In this document: one piece after another, positions 46,205 through 56,618 of the stretch
Layout: every line of letters begins with the position of its first letter
How positions within the stretch are numbered: the stretch's first letter is position 1
Assembly (NCBI GenBank): GCA_023078555.1
Contig: CM041198.1
Location: 6,541,924 to 6,605,923, forward strand
From: Ulva prolifera
Taxonomy: Eukaryota > Chlorophyta > Ulvophyceae > Ulvales > Ulvaceae
Length of the DNA stretch: 64,000 nt
Reading direction: 5' to 3'
The notes under the pieces: generated by a model
Databases searched by the model: none
Told to the model about the DNA's origin: nothing
What the model saw: only the letters and a program-made list of their open reading frames with translations
Position numbers and translations under genes: made by a program

Positions 46205-47417
46205 CCTCACAGGTGCTCCGGTGTAGCTGTAAATGCGGCTGTGATCGAGGCTGTGATGGAGATGTGGTCCCTTGCAGCTGGACAGGACCGCTTCCCTGCA
46301 TGCCAGGAACACATGTGAGCTGTACACACGGTTAAACTCCCGAGAGCCGGTGCAAACATATGCCATTGCGACTGTGCATGTCGACATGACTGCACTATAT
46401 GCGTTGCGAGGGTACACACGAGAGGCGGTAGCACCGCCAAGGCCGCGCATCAGGACACAAAAGCCACCGTTCACACCAGAAGCCGACCCACGCCAAACCC
46501 GGCCACGGCACCTCAGCATAGGAAGGGGACCCCACAGCCACGCCAGCCGCGCATCTGCGCACGGAGCCCCACTCACCAACTCCCCATCACGCCCCTAAAC
46601 CCACACATCCGGGATGGCATGTACTCACAGCCCCGTACTAGATGTGTCACCATAGCCGCAAAGGATTTTCATCTTGGTGGAAGGGGAAGACATATGTCCG
46701 GGCATGGCATGCGCAGGCCCCCTGTACAATGGGGATTGATGCCAGTTTCATTCACACGCAGTGCCAGGAGCACTGAGCTGAAGCAAGTGCCAGCCTACTT
46801 TGGCTGGCAGTCATGCCTTCTGTATTCAACGGTCATGACTGATTTCAGGCTGCTTGGTAGTGACCAGGGGGCTTAGCAGTAGCAGTGGGAGAGTCAGTTG
46901 GAGAGTGAGCGAGAGAATCAGTGCAGCCAATGCTCTTCAATTGGCCAACGCGTTACACAACTGTGTGCCACCGCGGCACACAACTGGCAACTGATCTGAC
47001 GTTGTTCAAACATGCACATTCCGGCAGGCAGGGCCCACAACCAGGTCTCGAACTGCGAGTTCAGTCACAAATAACGACCATGGGCAGGTGTTTCCCTGCA
47101 TCCGGTTGTGTGTAAAGACGATGGCCAGGGCATAGACGCCGCACGTTACGCCCGTCTGCGTGCATACTCGCGCACAGGTCTGCCAATGCAGACTGGGAAT
47201 CATGGACTGTCAAGTTGCGTCGTAGCCCGCTGCTGGAGGAGGACACGGCATGCCGAACGTGATGGTGCGCCGCGGTGGCCACCCGCGACACGGAATTCTC
47301 GTGCAGAACATTCACTGTGAACTTCATGATGCACTAACCATGCGTGGCCACGTTGGCATCGATGACAGCGCCATGGCACGCCACCGCGATGCATGCACAT
47401 GTACAGCCATTGTGAAC
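46205..47417. other. Upstream region of member XY1 and intergenic DNA
   Basis: It contains the presumed promoter of the minus-strand gene starting at 46204. A frame at 47250-47756 continues through the insertion at 47430-47582 because insert plus duplication total 165 bases (a multiple of three), but it has no recognised domain. Confidence 0.4.
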
Positions 47418-47594
47418 TCTGCGCCCGAGACTTTTACAAGACTCTTACAAACGAGTGAACGGGAGAAAACAAGCACTGAATCATCCAAATCAACTTCAAC
47501 ACACACACTCACACACACACACGCGAACACTACAGCCGCACTCACAACTCAGTCCTGCAGGATCGTGTCCTCAAGGCCCGCATCTGCGCCCGAG
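47418..47594 (-). mobile_element. 153-bp family B insertion with 12-bp target duplication
   Basis: TCTGCGCCCGAG at 47418-47429 is repeated at 47583-47594. The 153 bases between, read on minus, begin in the last codons of family B (AGLEDTILQD then stop, compare AGLEDAILPD at 53785). They continue through the TG-rich 3' untranslated region to GAACGGGAG-complement and TTTGTAA-like ends. It shows directly that the short tails derive from the RT-bearing element at 53-58 kb. Confidence 0.9.
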
Positions 47595-47937
47595 GTACGT
47601 TCCAGAAGAGTGAACGTTCGGGCGTGGCATACTGTAGCAAAGCTTTGCAAAGGGATCTCTTCCAGGTCATCACACCGCGTTGCACAGTCATCCATTCTGA
47701 TGTCTGTGGTCAAGATTGTAGTCAGTGTGACGGGACCCCGAAGCAAGCGGTCATAGCGGCCGTACGCGTCAGCGCTCATCCGACGATATGACCCTCCCGA
47801 TCATTCTCGCGCAGCACAACCGCGCGCGAGGCCTCGGTACAAATGCGTTACGGAAGAGTGCGTCGGCGAGAACGAACACGCCCGAGACCTCCACCTGTGA
47901 CGACGCTGCGCACGACCTTCGCAGCCGCCTCGTACGA

Positions 47938-47993
47938 GCATCGCTAGGACAACGTGAGGTAGGCATGCCTACCTCACGTTGTCCTAGCGATGC
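47938..47993. repeat. Perfect 56-bp palindrome
   Basis: Two 28-base arms with no spacer: the left arm begins GCATCGCTAGGACAACGTG and runs into TAGGCA, and the right arm is its exact reverse complement. Symmetry continues a few bases outward with two mismatches (CGTACGA.../...GCGTACG). No gene was recognised around it. Possible natures include a fold-back insertion or a recombination or assembly artefact from hairpin closure. Confidence 0.95.
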
Positions 47994-48792
47994 GCGTACG
48001 CGCAGCACCAACACCGAAACACAGCATCAAAGGAACCACACATGTGTACAGATCTTGCGTTGGTCAGCTGCGTGGGCTGTGGCTAATGCCCTGCAGTGTT
48101 GGAAGCAGGCCTCACCTGTGTGGGGGCGCTGACGTGCTCTCCTCGCGAGCTCGGCGGCGGCAGCTAGCGCTGCAGGCCTAGGACACGTTCGGTGGCGTTG
48201 CGGGGCTGCAAAGCCAAACTTTGCTAGGAAGAGACGTCCTGGCTCGAGCTGTCCGTATGCGCCAGTCGTGACGCCAGCAGTAATTATAAGAGCAACAGAC
48301 ACAGCAGCTACCGTTCACTCTTCTGCAGCAGCGGCGCAGGGAACGGAACGCTGGAGGTTTTCGCAAGCACGTATTTCAATCCACTCGCTTGTGCGCTAGC
48401 GCGACGCCCAGGACACGAGGGCTCCTTGCTGGGAGGTCCGAGCTCCTGGTGATCTGAACAGAATCTGCACGGTGCAGGTATCGGATGATTGGAATGTCTG
48501 GATAAACAATTGGCGGCAGGCTGCGGGTCAAGAGCTTGTTAACGTTGCGGTGGTATACACACACTTGGTGTATAATCACTTCGGACAGCTTCGGCGGGCC
48601 ATCCGGACCCACTCTATATATGTATACCCGGACGTGCGCATCAAAATAACAGCCCAGGATCGCGCGTAGTCCCATGCGTTCGTTCGTTCCTGCGCATGCG
48701 CATCGCACTTCGCGGGCGAAGCGGCGGTGGGCGCCGCTTCGCGGCACTGCCGTCGCGGAGAGCTCTTGATCACAGCGCAACGCCCACCGTGG

Positions 48793-48882
48793 TTACAAAA
48801 GAGTGAACGGGAGAAAAAATACTATGTCTGTACAGTATACCACAAACGAACTCATTCGAATAAACAGTTACGTACACATGAC
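48793..48882 (-). mobile_element. Divergent family B tail copy
   Basis: TTACAAAAGAGTGAACGGGA then GAAAA aligns with the family B end. After an extra block of about 20 bases, ACTCATTCGAATAAACA and GTACACATGAC align with the next part of the 3' untranslated region. No target duplication is visible, so this is an older or rearranged copy. Confidence 0.65.
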
Positions 48883-50245
48883 CATTGCTAGTCGCGGGCT
48901 TGCGAGCATGCATATGCATATGGCTACACACGGACACGTGTCCTCTAGCTACAGCTGTATGTATTCCATCGCAAAGGGTGATGTCCAGATTCCAAGCAGG
49001 CACCATCCTTCTCCCTAGGGTATGCGTGATGGTGTGGTCGCATGTCGCTAGCCTTCATGTTTGCTGAAAGGCCGCAACGGCACCAGTCAGCTAGAGAGAG
49101 GTTCTTCGTGTGGCAGCATGGAGTGCAGTTCCTGCTGCTTTCACGTAACCAAGAAAGCACCAATCTGGAACAGTCAGATGTGCTGTTGTCGGCAGCACAT
49201 GTGATCTCAAGATTTACAAGAGTTCATGCATGATGCACGATGTTTCGAATTACAGGCGCTGCTGTGCATCTTCGCCCGAGTATGTATTTTATACAAATGC
49301 TGCCAGCTTAAGCTACAAGCTTGTAGCAGTAGAGCATCTCCATATTCATGAATACGCCCTACTGCCACAAGCTATAGCTAGTGCTGAATATTTAGTTCAG
49401 GGCGGCTCAGGCACAAGTGCAATTCTGTATCAACTTGACAATTGTATGTAGTATACTGCTTAAAGGGATGTAAAGATGGCACAAAATGCTATCTCAATAG
49501 ATTACACACTGGCAGGCGCCCTAGGCCTATCAGATGCTTACTGACCCGTCAGCACTAGCAGGGCTGTACTACAGAGTCATCTACAAAAGGTGGAAAGGCA
49601 CACAGACTCAAAGACCACACAAGAACGTTGCGGAAAGGGTTCATTTTGTTTGAGTTGTGAGAAAGTTGGTGTGTGGGTGCTGCATAACATTCTGTCATAG
49701 TACTCACTCTTTCATAGCTATCAAGAACTAGTGCTATCAAGAACGAGGGTCCATGGTGCACATATGGAATCTAACAGGGCCTTTTGATTCGGAATTTGAC
49801 ATGCAGGCCAGCCCCCACACCTCCAGGCACAGTGCACAGCAATCAGCCCCCACAGTATCAAATCTACAATGTGCTGCTTGCATTAAGGGATGAAAGAAAC
49901 CTACCGTAGAAACTTACCGTGACGTCACTGTGGGCCTACATGTAGCTGGCGGGTGGGTGTGCATGTTGGTCCCATGGTGCAGCCTCACACGCCCCGTCCT
50001 AGGTGCGGTGCGGCGGGGCTACGCGGCGGTGTGCCGGGCTGGCGTGGTATGCTGTGGCTTGGTGGGGTGGGGGTGGGTCTTGGGGCCAGGGCGGCCCCCG
50101 GCAATCGGGCGGCCATGATGGGCGGCCTCAGGCAGCAACGTGTTGGGTTTGGCCCTGTCGTACGGCGGCGGCGGGCGTTGTGGTGCTGGTGGTTGTGATG
50201 TTGTGTGTCGGCCGTGGGGTTTGTGCGTGCGCGTGTGTGTTACAA
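48883..50245. other. Intergenic region without a supportable gene
   Basis: AT-richer to about 49920, then abruptly G/C-rich. No domain-bearing frame was found. Confidence 0.45.
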
Positions 50246-50249
50246 AGGA

Positions 50250-52030
50250 AAAAGCTGGAGGGGCAGGTAGCACCGCCAGGACCAAAAGGGAGAGCATAAG
50301 AAACGCAATGCGCACGCAGCAGGAGAGCCACTGCCAACGCCAAGGCACAACGAGCACACACACACCCCCACGCTCCCACACACTACCACACGAACCACGC
50401 ACTGACACCCGACCCACGCACCCACGCACCCGCACGCGGCCCAGACCCGACCCCCAACACACACACCCACACGCCAACACGCTACACGACCCCGCCGCCC
50501 GCGCGGCAGCAGCAGCCCCACGCAGCGGCCTGGCCGGCGCCGGCCCCACACGGAAGCCGCCGGGGGCCCCCAGGACCCCCGCCCCAACGCCCCGATCAGG
50601 CCAGCCCCGGGCGCCGGAACAACACACACGGGGGCGCCCCCATCCGCGGACCCACCCGGAACGGAGCACGCCCGAGGCGCGCCGTGTTCGGGGGCCGGGG
50701 CACACGGCCGCGGCAGCACACGCCGCCTACCAGCGCGTCCGAGCCTCGGACGGCGCCCGGCCCGCGAGAGAGCGACGAGGACGCCGCGGGCGGCTCGCCG
50801 CTCAGGCCGGATGGCCAGCGAGCGGCGAGAGATCATCACATGGGACCGCAAGTCCCGTCAGTACCGCCTTGCCCGCGTGACGCGCCATCAGCGGGGCAGC
50901 GGCGTGAACCTGGCGTGCAACGGCGCGGCAGAGCGTCGTGGAGATGTCGCGCATCGCATTCTCCAGGAAGCGCCGCCGAGAGACCGCGCCCGCCCCTGCA
51001 GCCACATCGGCGAGCCTGTTCAGGAATGCGAACGCCGCCGGGCCCACGCGCCCGTATGTTTCATGCGACAGCGGGACCAAGCTGAGCCCTCCGACTCCCG
51101 AGCGGCCGGACTCCCAAGCGGGTGAGTGACACACACGTCGCCGATCACCGGCGAGCCCGGAAAGAACGCGAGTATGTCGCCCCGCCGGGCGCCCACGCGT
51201 GACCTGGGGAGGATGGCTGGTGGGGCGTCATGCGCGGGGCTCGCGTGCGGCTGTCCGACGCAAGGCGCGCGGGCGGCTGCCTGCACACAGGGGAGGTCCC
51301 CTGCGGCCGCTGCGGGGCCTGCTGGGGCCGGCGATGCCGGGGTTGGGCCGGTCATCTCGACGTCATCCGTCAACACGACAGCAGCTGCGTAGGTGGTGGG
51401 AATGGGGACCTGGGCGCCAAGAGTGGGTGCGGGCGCGGCCGAGGCCAGGGAGGCTGAGGGATCGGGGGGGGCTGCTGTGGAAGAGGTTGGATGCGGTGCC
51501 GCGGGGCACGCATCGGGGGACGCTGGGGGGTTCCGAGGGCCGAGGACGGCGGCGCTGAGCACAGCCGCGCCGAGCACGGCGGCGGCGTCATCGCGCGCGG
51601 GCGTGGCGGAGGCGCCGCTGCAGAGGGGGGGCCAAGCCTGGGCGCCAAGAGGGGCTGAGGGCGCGGCCGGGGCTTTGGCGGGCGGGGAGGTGGCAGAGGG
51701 TGACGCGGTGCCGGCCGTGGAGGGAGCTGCGAGACCTTGACCGAGGCCCTTTGGGAGCCTGCTCAGGTGCGGCTCCACCGCCGATGTGATGCCGCTGCGC
51801 GCGATCACGCGCCTCCACGTCTCGACGAGCAGGTTGTGACGTGCGACGACCGTTCCCCAGAGAGAAGCGCAGACCAGCGAGTGCGTGCCCGCCTCCCCGC
51901 TTCGCCCGCATGGGCAGTCTCCATCATCGGCGAGGCGCGGGAGGAGGGATTCCCCGAGCCGCAGCCGAGTGTACACGCCGAACTCCATGTCGGACAGACC
52001 CGTGACCGGTCCGGGAAACGCGTGCGCGTG
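50250..52030 (-). mobile_element. Family C RLE non-LTR retrotransposon, 5'-truncated
   Basis: The minus-strand element retains only the region after the RT: the CCHC knuckle, RLE endonuclease and a long GC-rich 3' untranslated region ending CCTTTGTAAC then ACACAC at about 50240-50256. The 3' terminus is the same as in family A (CCTTTGTAAC). The 5' side stops at about 52030, where an oppositely oriented family D tail begins. Confidence 0.7.
50802..52030 (-). pseudogene. Family C C-terminal protein: CCHC knuckle and RLE endonuclease
   Basis: It begins near GLSDMEFGVYTRLRLGE, then the knuckle CPCGRSGEAGTHSLVC with the following ARHNLLVETWRRV. A low-complexity Ala/Pro linker leads to the endonuclease (RRGDILAFFPGSPVIGDVCV, then SLVPLSHETYGRVGPAAFAF). 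These blocks parallel families A and B. The frame changes between GDVCVTHPL and LVPLSHETYG near 51090-51110. No RT domain is present, so it cannot be autonomous. Confidence 0.75.
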
Positions 52031-52222
52031 TGTGGGTTTGGGTTTGTGGGTGTGTGGGTCTGTGCGTGTGTGTGCTGGTGTGTGGGTGTGTGCTTGGCGG
52101 TCTGCGGATCTGTGTCGCTTGCTACGCCGGTGATGAGTGAGATGTTCGTGGGTGTCTTGGTGTTTGCTTCGTCTGCTTGCTCCTTTCGCGGTGCTGCCCG
52201 ACTTGCTGCCTTTGTCCTTATA
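52031..52222 (+). mobile_element. Family D 3' tail, sister of the 42380-42523 insertion
   Basis: A TGTGTGGG-rich stretch is followed by GCGGTGCTGCCCGACTTGCT and CCTTTGTCCTTATAA on plus. It resembles the 42.4-kb insertion but in opposite orientation to family C, which it abuts. No clear target duplication was found, so its left edge is approximate. Confidence 0.55.
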
Positions 52223-53260
52223 ACACACGCCCCGTCGTGATGTGGCAGCCCGGGCTTACAGAGACCGCATCCATCACGAAGAAGACATACCGGCTGGCTT
52301 TCGATGAAAGCCCTAAAGGCCGGAGCTCCGCGGAGGTCATCCACTGGCCTATTTCTCGACAAACTGTCGCAATGCATGGCGCCGCCCTCTGCAGAGCTCG
52401 GTCACATGTACACACTGTGGCGGCCCGGAAGCGTTTCAGACTCGCACCCCTCCTCCACCACGTCGGCATTGCGTCACGGCACTCGGAAACCGTTTCAGCG
52501 CCAGACTGCTACCATAGATTCCAACTCTGGCAGGTGAAGCAGCCGCATGCTACCCGATAACGCTGTCTGTTACCGGGTTGTTCGGCATCACTACAGCTAC
52601 GGTAAGCGACCCAAACAGTACCTCGAAAGGTGCCTTGATGCCTTTCGGTACCACATGCGTGCCCCACAGGCGTAATATGCGCAATGTCGATGGCAAGGTA
52701 CCCCGTGACGCCAGGTACCGCCAGGTACACGTTGTTTGCTGAGATCGCCATGTAGAGTGGCAGTTTCTCTGCATCAGCTACCTGGTCAAGGACAACTGTG
52801 ACTCAGTTGATCTTGCAAGCAAGCATGTCTTATTCTTAGCAACGACGTGGGCCCATGGACACGATGAGAATGCACGAGCTCGAGCTCGGACAAATTGAAG
52901 CAGCAAAAATCGTGGGACAAGTGCATCACGGTGTAATGCTCGCTTTGGGCACGAGGATTTTCGCCTTCTGGTGACAAGCATCGCCTGAGATATTCAATCG
53001 CCAGCAGTGGCTGCGCTTGCACTGCATGCTAGCCGGCAGTCGTGAAACTGGACGCACAGCAATGTGTAACATCGCAACAAGCATTCAAAAATCTCATCGA
53101 CAGCACAATCAGAGACCGTGACTGTCTGCGCCGGGAGCCGGGGAGGAAACTGGCTGGTGCTCCAGGCATTTTGTGGCGGACAGTGCGGTGGCCAACAACG
53201 GCTGCAGATCAGCTGCATGCGTTTGATGGCCAGATCAACGCGGCAGTCAGCTATATATCT
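52223..53260. other. Non-element region with a possible coding remnant
   Basis: On minus, about 52790-52550 reads as a plausible but frameshifted protein piece (NNVYLAVPGVTGYLAIDIAH in one frame, VVPKGIKAPFEVLFGSLTVA in another). I do not recognise it. The rest shows nothing I can support. Confidence 0.3.
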
Positions 53261-53606
53261 AGTTTCGTGCCGTTATCGCATGAGACGCATGGTCGCTTGG
53301 GACGGCCTGCCATGAATCACTTGAATCGGCTGGCGGAGGTTGCGTCTCGGTGTGGTAAGGTGAACCGTGCTTTGTTTGTGACGAATGCTCTGCGCCGGTT
53401 GAGTGTGGCGTTGTGCAAGGGGAATGCTCTTGTGCTCCGTGCGGGGCTTCAATCTTTGGCTGGCATCACCGGCCGAGCTGTGGTACGTGCTCGTGCCCGG
53501 CCTAGTGCCATGACTGCGTGAGTGGATTTGCGTGTGTATTCCTGGCAACGGCTCGCTGCCCGGCCTCTGTCCTTTGTAACTATATATATATATATATATA
53601 TATACT
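53261..53606 (+). mobile_element. 5'-truncated copy of family A
   Basis: From TAGTTTCGTGCCGTTATCGC onward the sequence encodes the same last 86 residues as the family A ORF at 12082 (FVPLSHETHGRLG to the stop). The same 3' untranslated region follows, ending CCTTTGTAAC and a 26-base TA run. The near identity indicates recent transposition. The target duplication is obscured by TA-rich sequence on both sides. Confidence 0.9.
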
Positions 53607-55661
53607 ATAGACGCAGATTTATGCTGCTTAACTGTGTGTTGTTCGCCCGCGATGGTGGCATCTGTTTGCTTTGTTATTTTACAAAAGAGTGAACGGGAGA
53701 AAACAAACACTGAAACCGAATCTCATCCGAATCAACATCAACATACACTCACACACACACGAACACAACAACCGCTCTCACAACTCAGTCCGGCAGGATC
53801 GCGTCCTCCAGGCCCGCATCATACCGCAACCCCTGCTCCCGAGTGATGACAAGCCCAGACTTCCGATACATATCCGCATTGCCACGCTGCAATGACACCG
53901 ACAACACCCGCAGCGCCCACTTGACAAACGCGCCCTTGGAGATGCGCCCACTGGTAGCGGCCACGTCCCCCATGGCCAACTGACCGACGAACCTCACGGT
54001 AGCCTTGCCCATGAAGCCACACGATTCGACTGCAAACGGAACAAACCGGAACGCGGCATGGTTCGGCACGTCCCGCCGGAAGCGGTCCCGCTTCCTGTCC
54101 TCCGCCCGCTCCGCCGTCGCACGCGTCTCCCGCGCCGCAGCGGCCACATACGCCGCAGGCGCATGTGTGACCACGACGTCCACGGCCGCCATCTCCAGGC
54201 GCGGCATGACCACGGCGATGTCCCCGCGCCGATTCAGCTCAACACCCGCGCCCCGCGCGAGGGCACAGTAGAGCGACTCCAGGGCAGACTGCAGTCCGGC
54301 GTAAGAGGTGACTAGGCGCAAGGCACGAGCCAGGTTATCATGGCGCATCTGGGTCTCCTTTGCCACCTTCTTGCAGACCATGGCATGGTCTGGTTCGGCG
54401 GCAACACTTGCACTGCATTTGCACGGAAGGCGGGGGACGTCCGTCGGGACGTGGAATCGAAGGTGGTGCCACACCGCCAGGACAAACATGGCGTCGCCCA
54501 GGGTGAGAACGCCACCCAGTAGAGTGCAGAGGAAGGCGCCTGCAGGCCCCCCCGACGCGCTCCTGAGCCACGCCGCTTCCCGCCTGCCGGCCGGCGTGTC
54601 GAGGTCGATGCCCTGTAGCAGGAGTCAGGCCGCATGGTCCGCGACCGCGCACCCCACCTCACGCTGGACCGCCTGCAGCTTGCCCGAGACGAACTTGTCC
54701 GGTGGGTCATGGGCATCCGCCTCCCACCCCAGCAGCTAATGCAGCTCGTCGAACATGCCCTGCCAGCGCTGCAACAGACTGCCCCGGCTGTGGCCGCGGA
54801 GGGGCCGGAGCAGGTCCGGGCAGCCGGCGAGGTTGCGCTCGGCCATGCCGGCCCCCGACAAGAAAGCCACCAGCATCGTCAGTCCGAGCCCGCCATGCCT
54901 GACAGGGGACATCAGCCGATAAGACAGCCGCTGCATCTTAGCGTCAGTGGCCAGGTTGTCAGACGCGGCAGCTGCCTCCGCAACCTCAGGCGGCAGGCAC
55001 AGGATTGCGGTGGCACCGCGACACACAGCGGCCTCCGCCCTGCGCATGTGCGGCTCGAGCACGGCATACGGCACCGTCCGCATCAGGTGCGTCATGCGCA
55101 CACTCAGGGACACACGCAGCAGGAGGAACTGCGCCTGCACTGAGAGCGGGATGCGCACGAGGGTCTCGACGAGGCCCTCAACCTCGCGTGCCCGCGCGTC
55201 CAGCGCCTTGGCGACGTACTCCGGGGTGTCCAGCGGCATGCCGACTGCCTTAAAGCCCGCGTGCAGATCCCGAATGCCGAGCTCTGCGGCCACAGCGGCT
55301 GCCGCCTCGGCGTCGGCGCTATGGACGCCGCATTTGGTCGGGTTCACCTCCAGCCCGATGCTGCGCACGCCGTCAGCGTCCACGCACAGCCGCCGGAACA
55401 CGGCAGCTCCGGCCGCGAGGTCGCCCGCGATGCTGATGACGTCCAGGTACGCCACCACAGGGGCGCCGGCGCCTGACGCGTCGACGCACTCCAGGACAGG
55501 CTGCAGGGTCAGCGCAAACAGGAGGGGGCCCAGGGGGTCACCTTGGCGGACGCCACGTTGGCAGAGGACTGGCTCGACGTCCTCCGGAGCGCCGGCGATG
55601 TGCAGCGGGGTCCCGGCGCCGTACGCCCTTTGCGTGAAGGGCAGCAGCGCCGGGGCACGCT

Positions 55662-55725
55662 CCTTCACGGCAGTTTTTACAAAAGAGTGAACGGGAGAAA
55701 ACAAACACTGAAACCTTCACGGCAG
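55662..55725 (-). mobile_element. 40-bp family B tail inserted in the family B RT domain
   Basis: CCTTCACGGCAG at 55662-55673 is repeated exactly at 55714-55725. The 40 bases between are, on minus, TTTCAGTGTTTGTTTTCTCC through CACTCTTTTGTAA plus extra A: the last bases of the same element family in the same orientation. Insert plus duplication (52) shifts the frame right after RT motif A. The two flanking reading frames align perfectly once the insertion is discounted. Confidence 0.95.
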
Positions 55726-56145
55726 CGAACATGGCCGCGCGGTCGAGGCTATTGAAGGCGTTCTTCATGTCGACCGAGAACACCGAAGCGCCCTCGGCGA
55801 GAGCAGGATACAGGCCGTGCACGACTGTCTCGGTCCCACCCCGCGTGCCAACGCCGACCTGCAGCGGCGCCAGTCTCTCTCCGATGCCGCGGCCGTACTC
55901 GCGTAGGGCGCACATTGCCGCGAACCGGTACCAGGTCTCCCCCACCGCGATCGGCCGTGTGCCACCGTCCGGCTTCTCCAGGCCGGTGAGGAGCCCGTCC
56001 AGCAGGAACGTCTCCCGTGGCAGCATGCCGGACAGCATGTGGTTGACAACTGCCAGCAACGCGTCGGTGGCTGCGTCTGAGGATTGGCATGCCGCGCAGA
56101 TCATCTCGAACGTCCAGCCGGACGGGCCGGCCGACGACGTCGACC

Positions 56146-56618
56146 CTCGATGGCAGAGTTGCATTAATACGCGTATCTTTCGATTTCGGTACGTTTAATA
56201 CGCGTATTTTATGCTTACGTACTTTATCAGCGTACAGTACGCGCGTACGTTTCGGACTTGACCGATTTCGGAGAGCCTGGAGCTCCATGGAGCTCTGCAC
56301 TGTGGTGCACCTCTAGCCACAAGGCCAAAGAAGGTTTTGAACATCCCTTGCATTGCATGATGAACCTGAGTAACCTGATCACCTGATTGACTACTAGTTC
56401 ATTGTACTATTCTCTGCAATAGTGTGCCTAAGCACAGATGACAGTGACCGTGGCACCACGCCTGGCCATCACGGGCTTGGCGCCTCCGGCGCCAAGGCAG
56501 CAATGTAGCCTATACAGCGTACTTTTCAACCCCCCCAGATAATAGCCAACGTACCATACGCGTATTTTTGCCTAACGTACTTTATCACGAAACGTACTTA
56601 TGCAACTCTGCTCGATGG
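56146..56618 (-). mobile_element. hAT-type MITE, copy 2 (457 bp) with 8-bp target duplication
   Basis: CTCGATGG flanks both sides (56146-56153 and 56611-56618). The element 56154-56610 begins CAGAGTTGCATTAATACG and ends with the inverse; it is the reverse-oriented sister of 29678-30124. The 8-bp duplication and CAGAG terminus are hAT hallmarks. It is inserted in the family B element just upstream of the RT GPSGWT block. Confidence 0.9.

Noticed and set aside
47250-47756. A host gene interrupted in frame by a family B tail
   Set aside because: The frame stays open only because the insertion is a multiple of three; the flanking peptide has no recognisable domain or conservation evidence.
49930-50880. 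GC-rich ORFs on both strands
   Set aside because: They overlap the family C 3' untranslated region and are Pro/His/Arg low-complexity in every frame.
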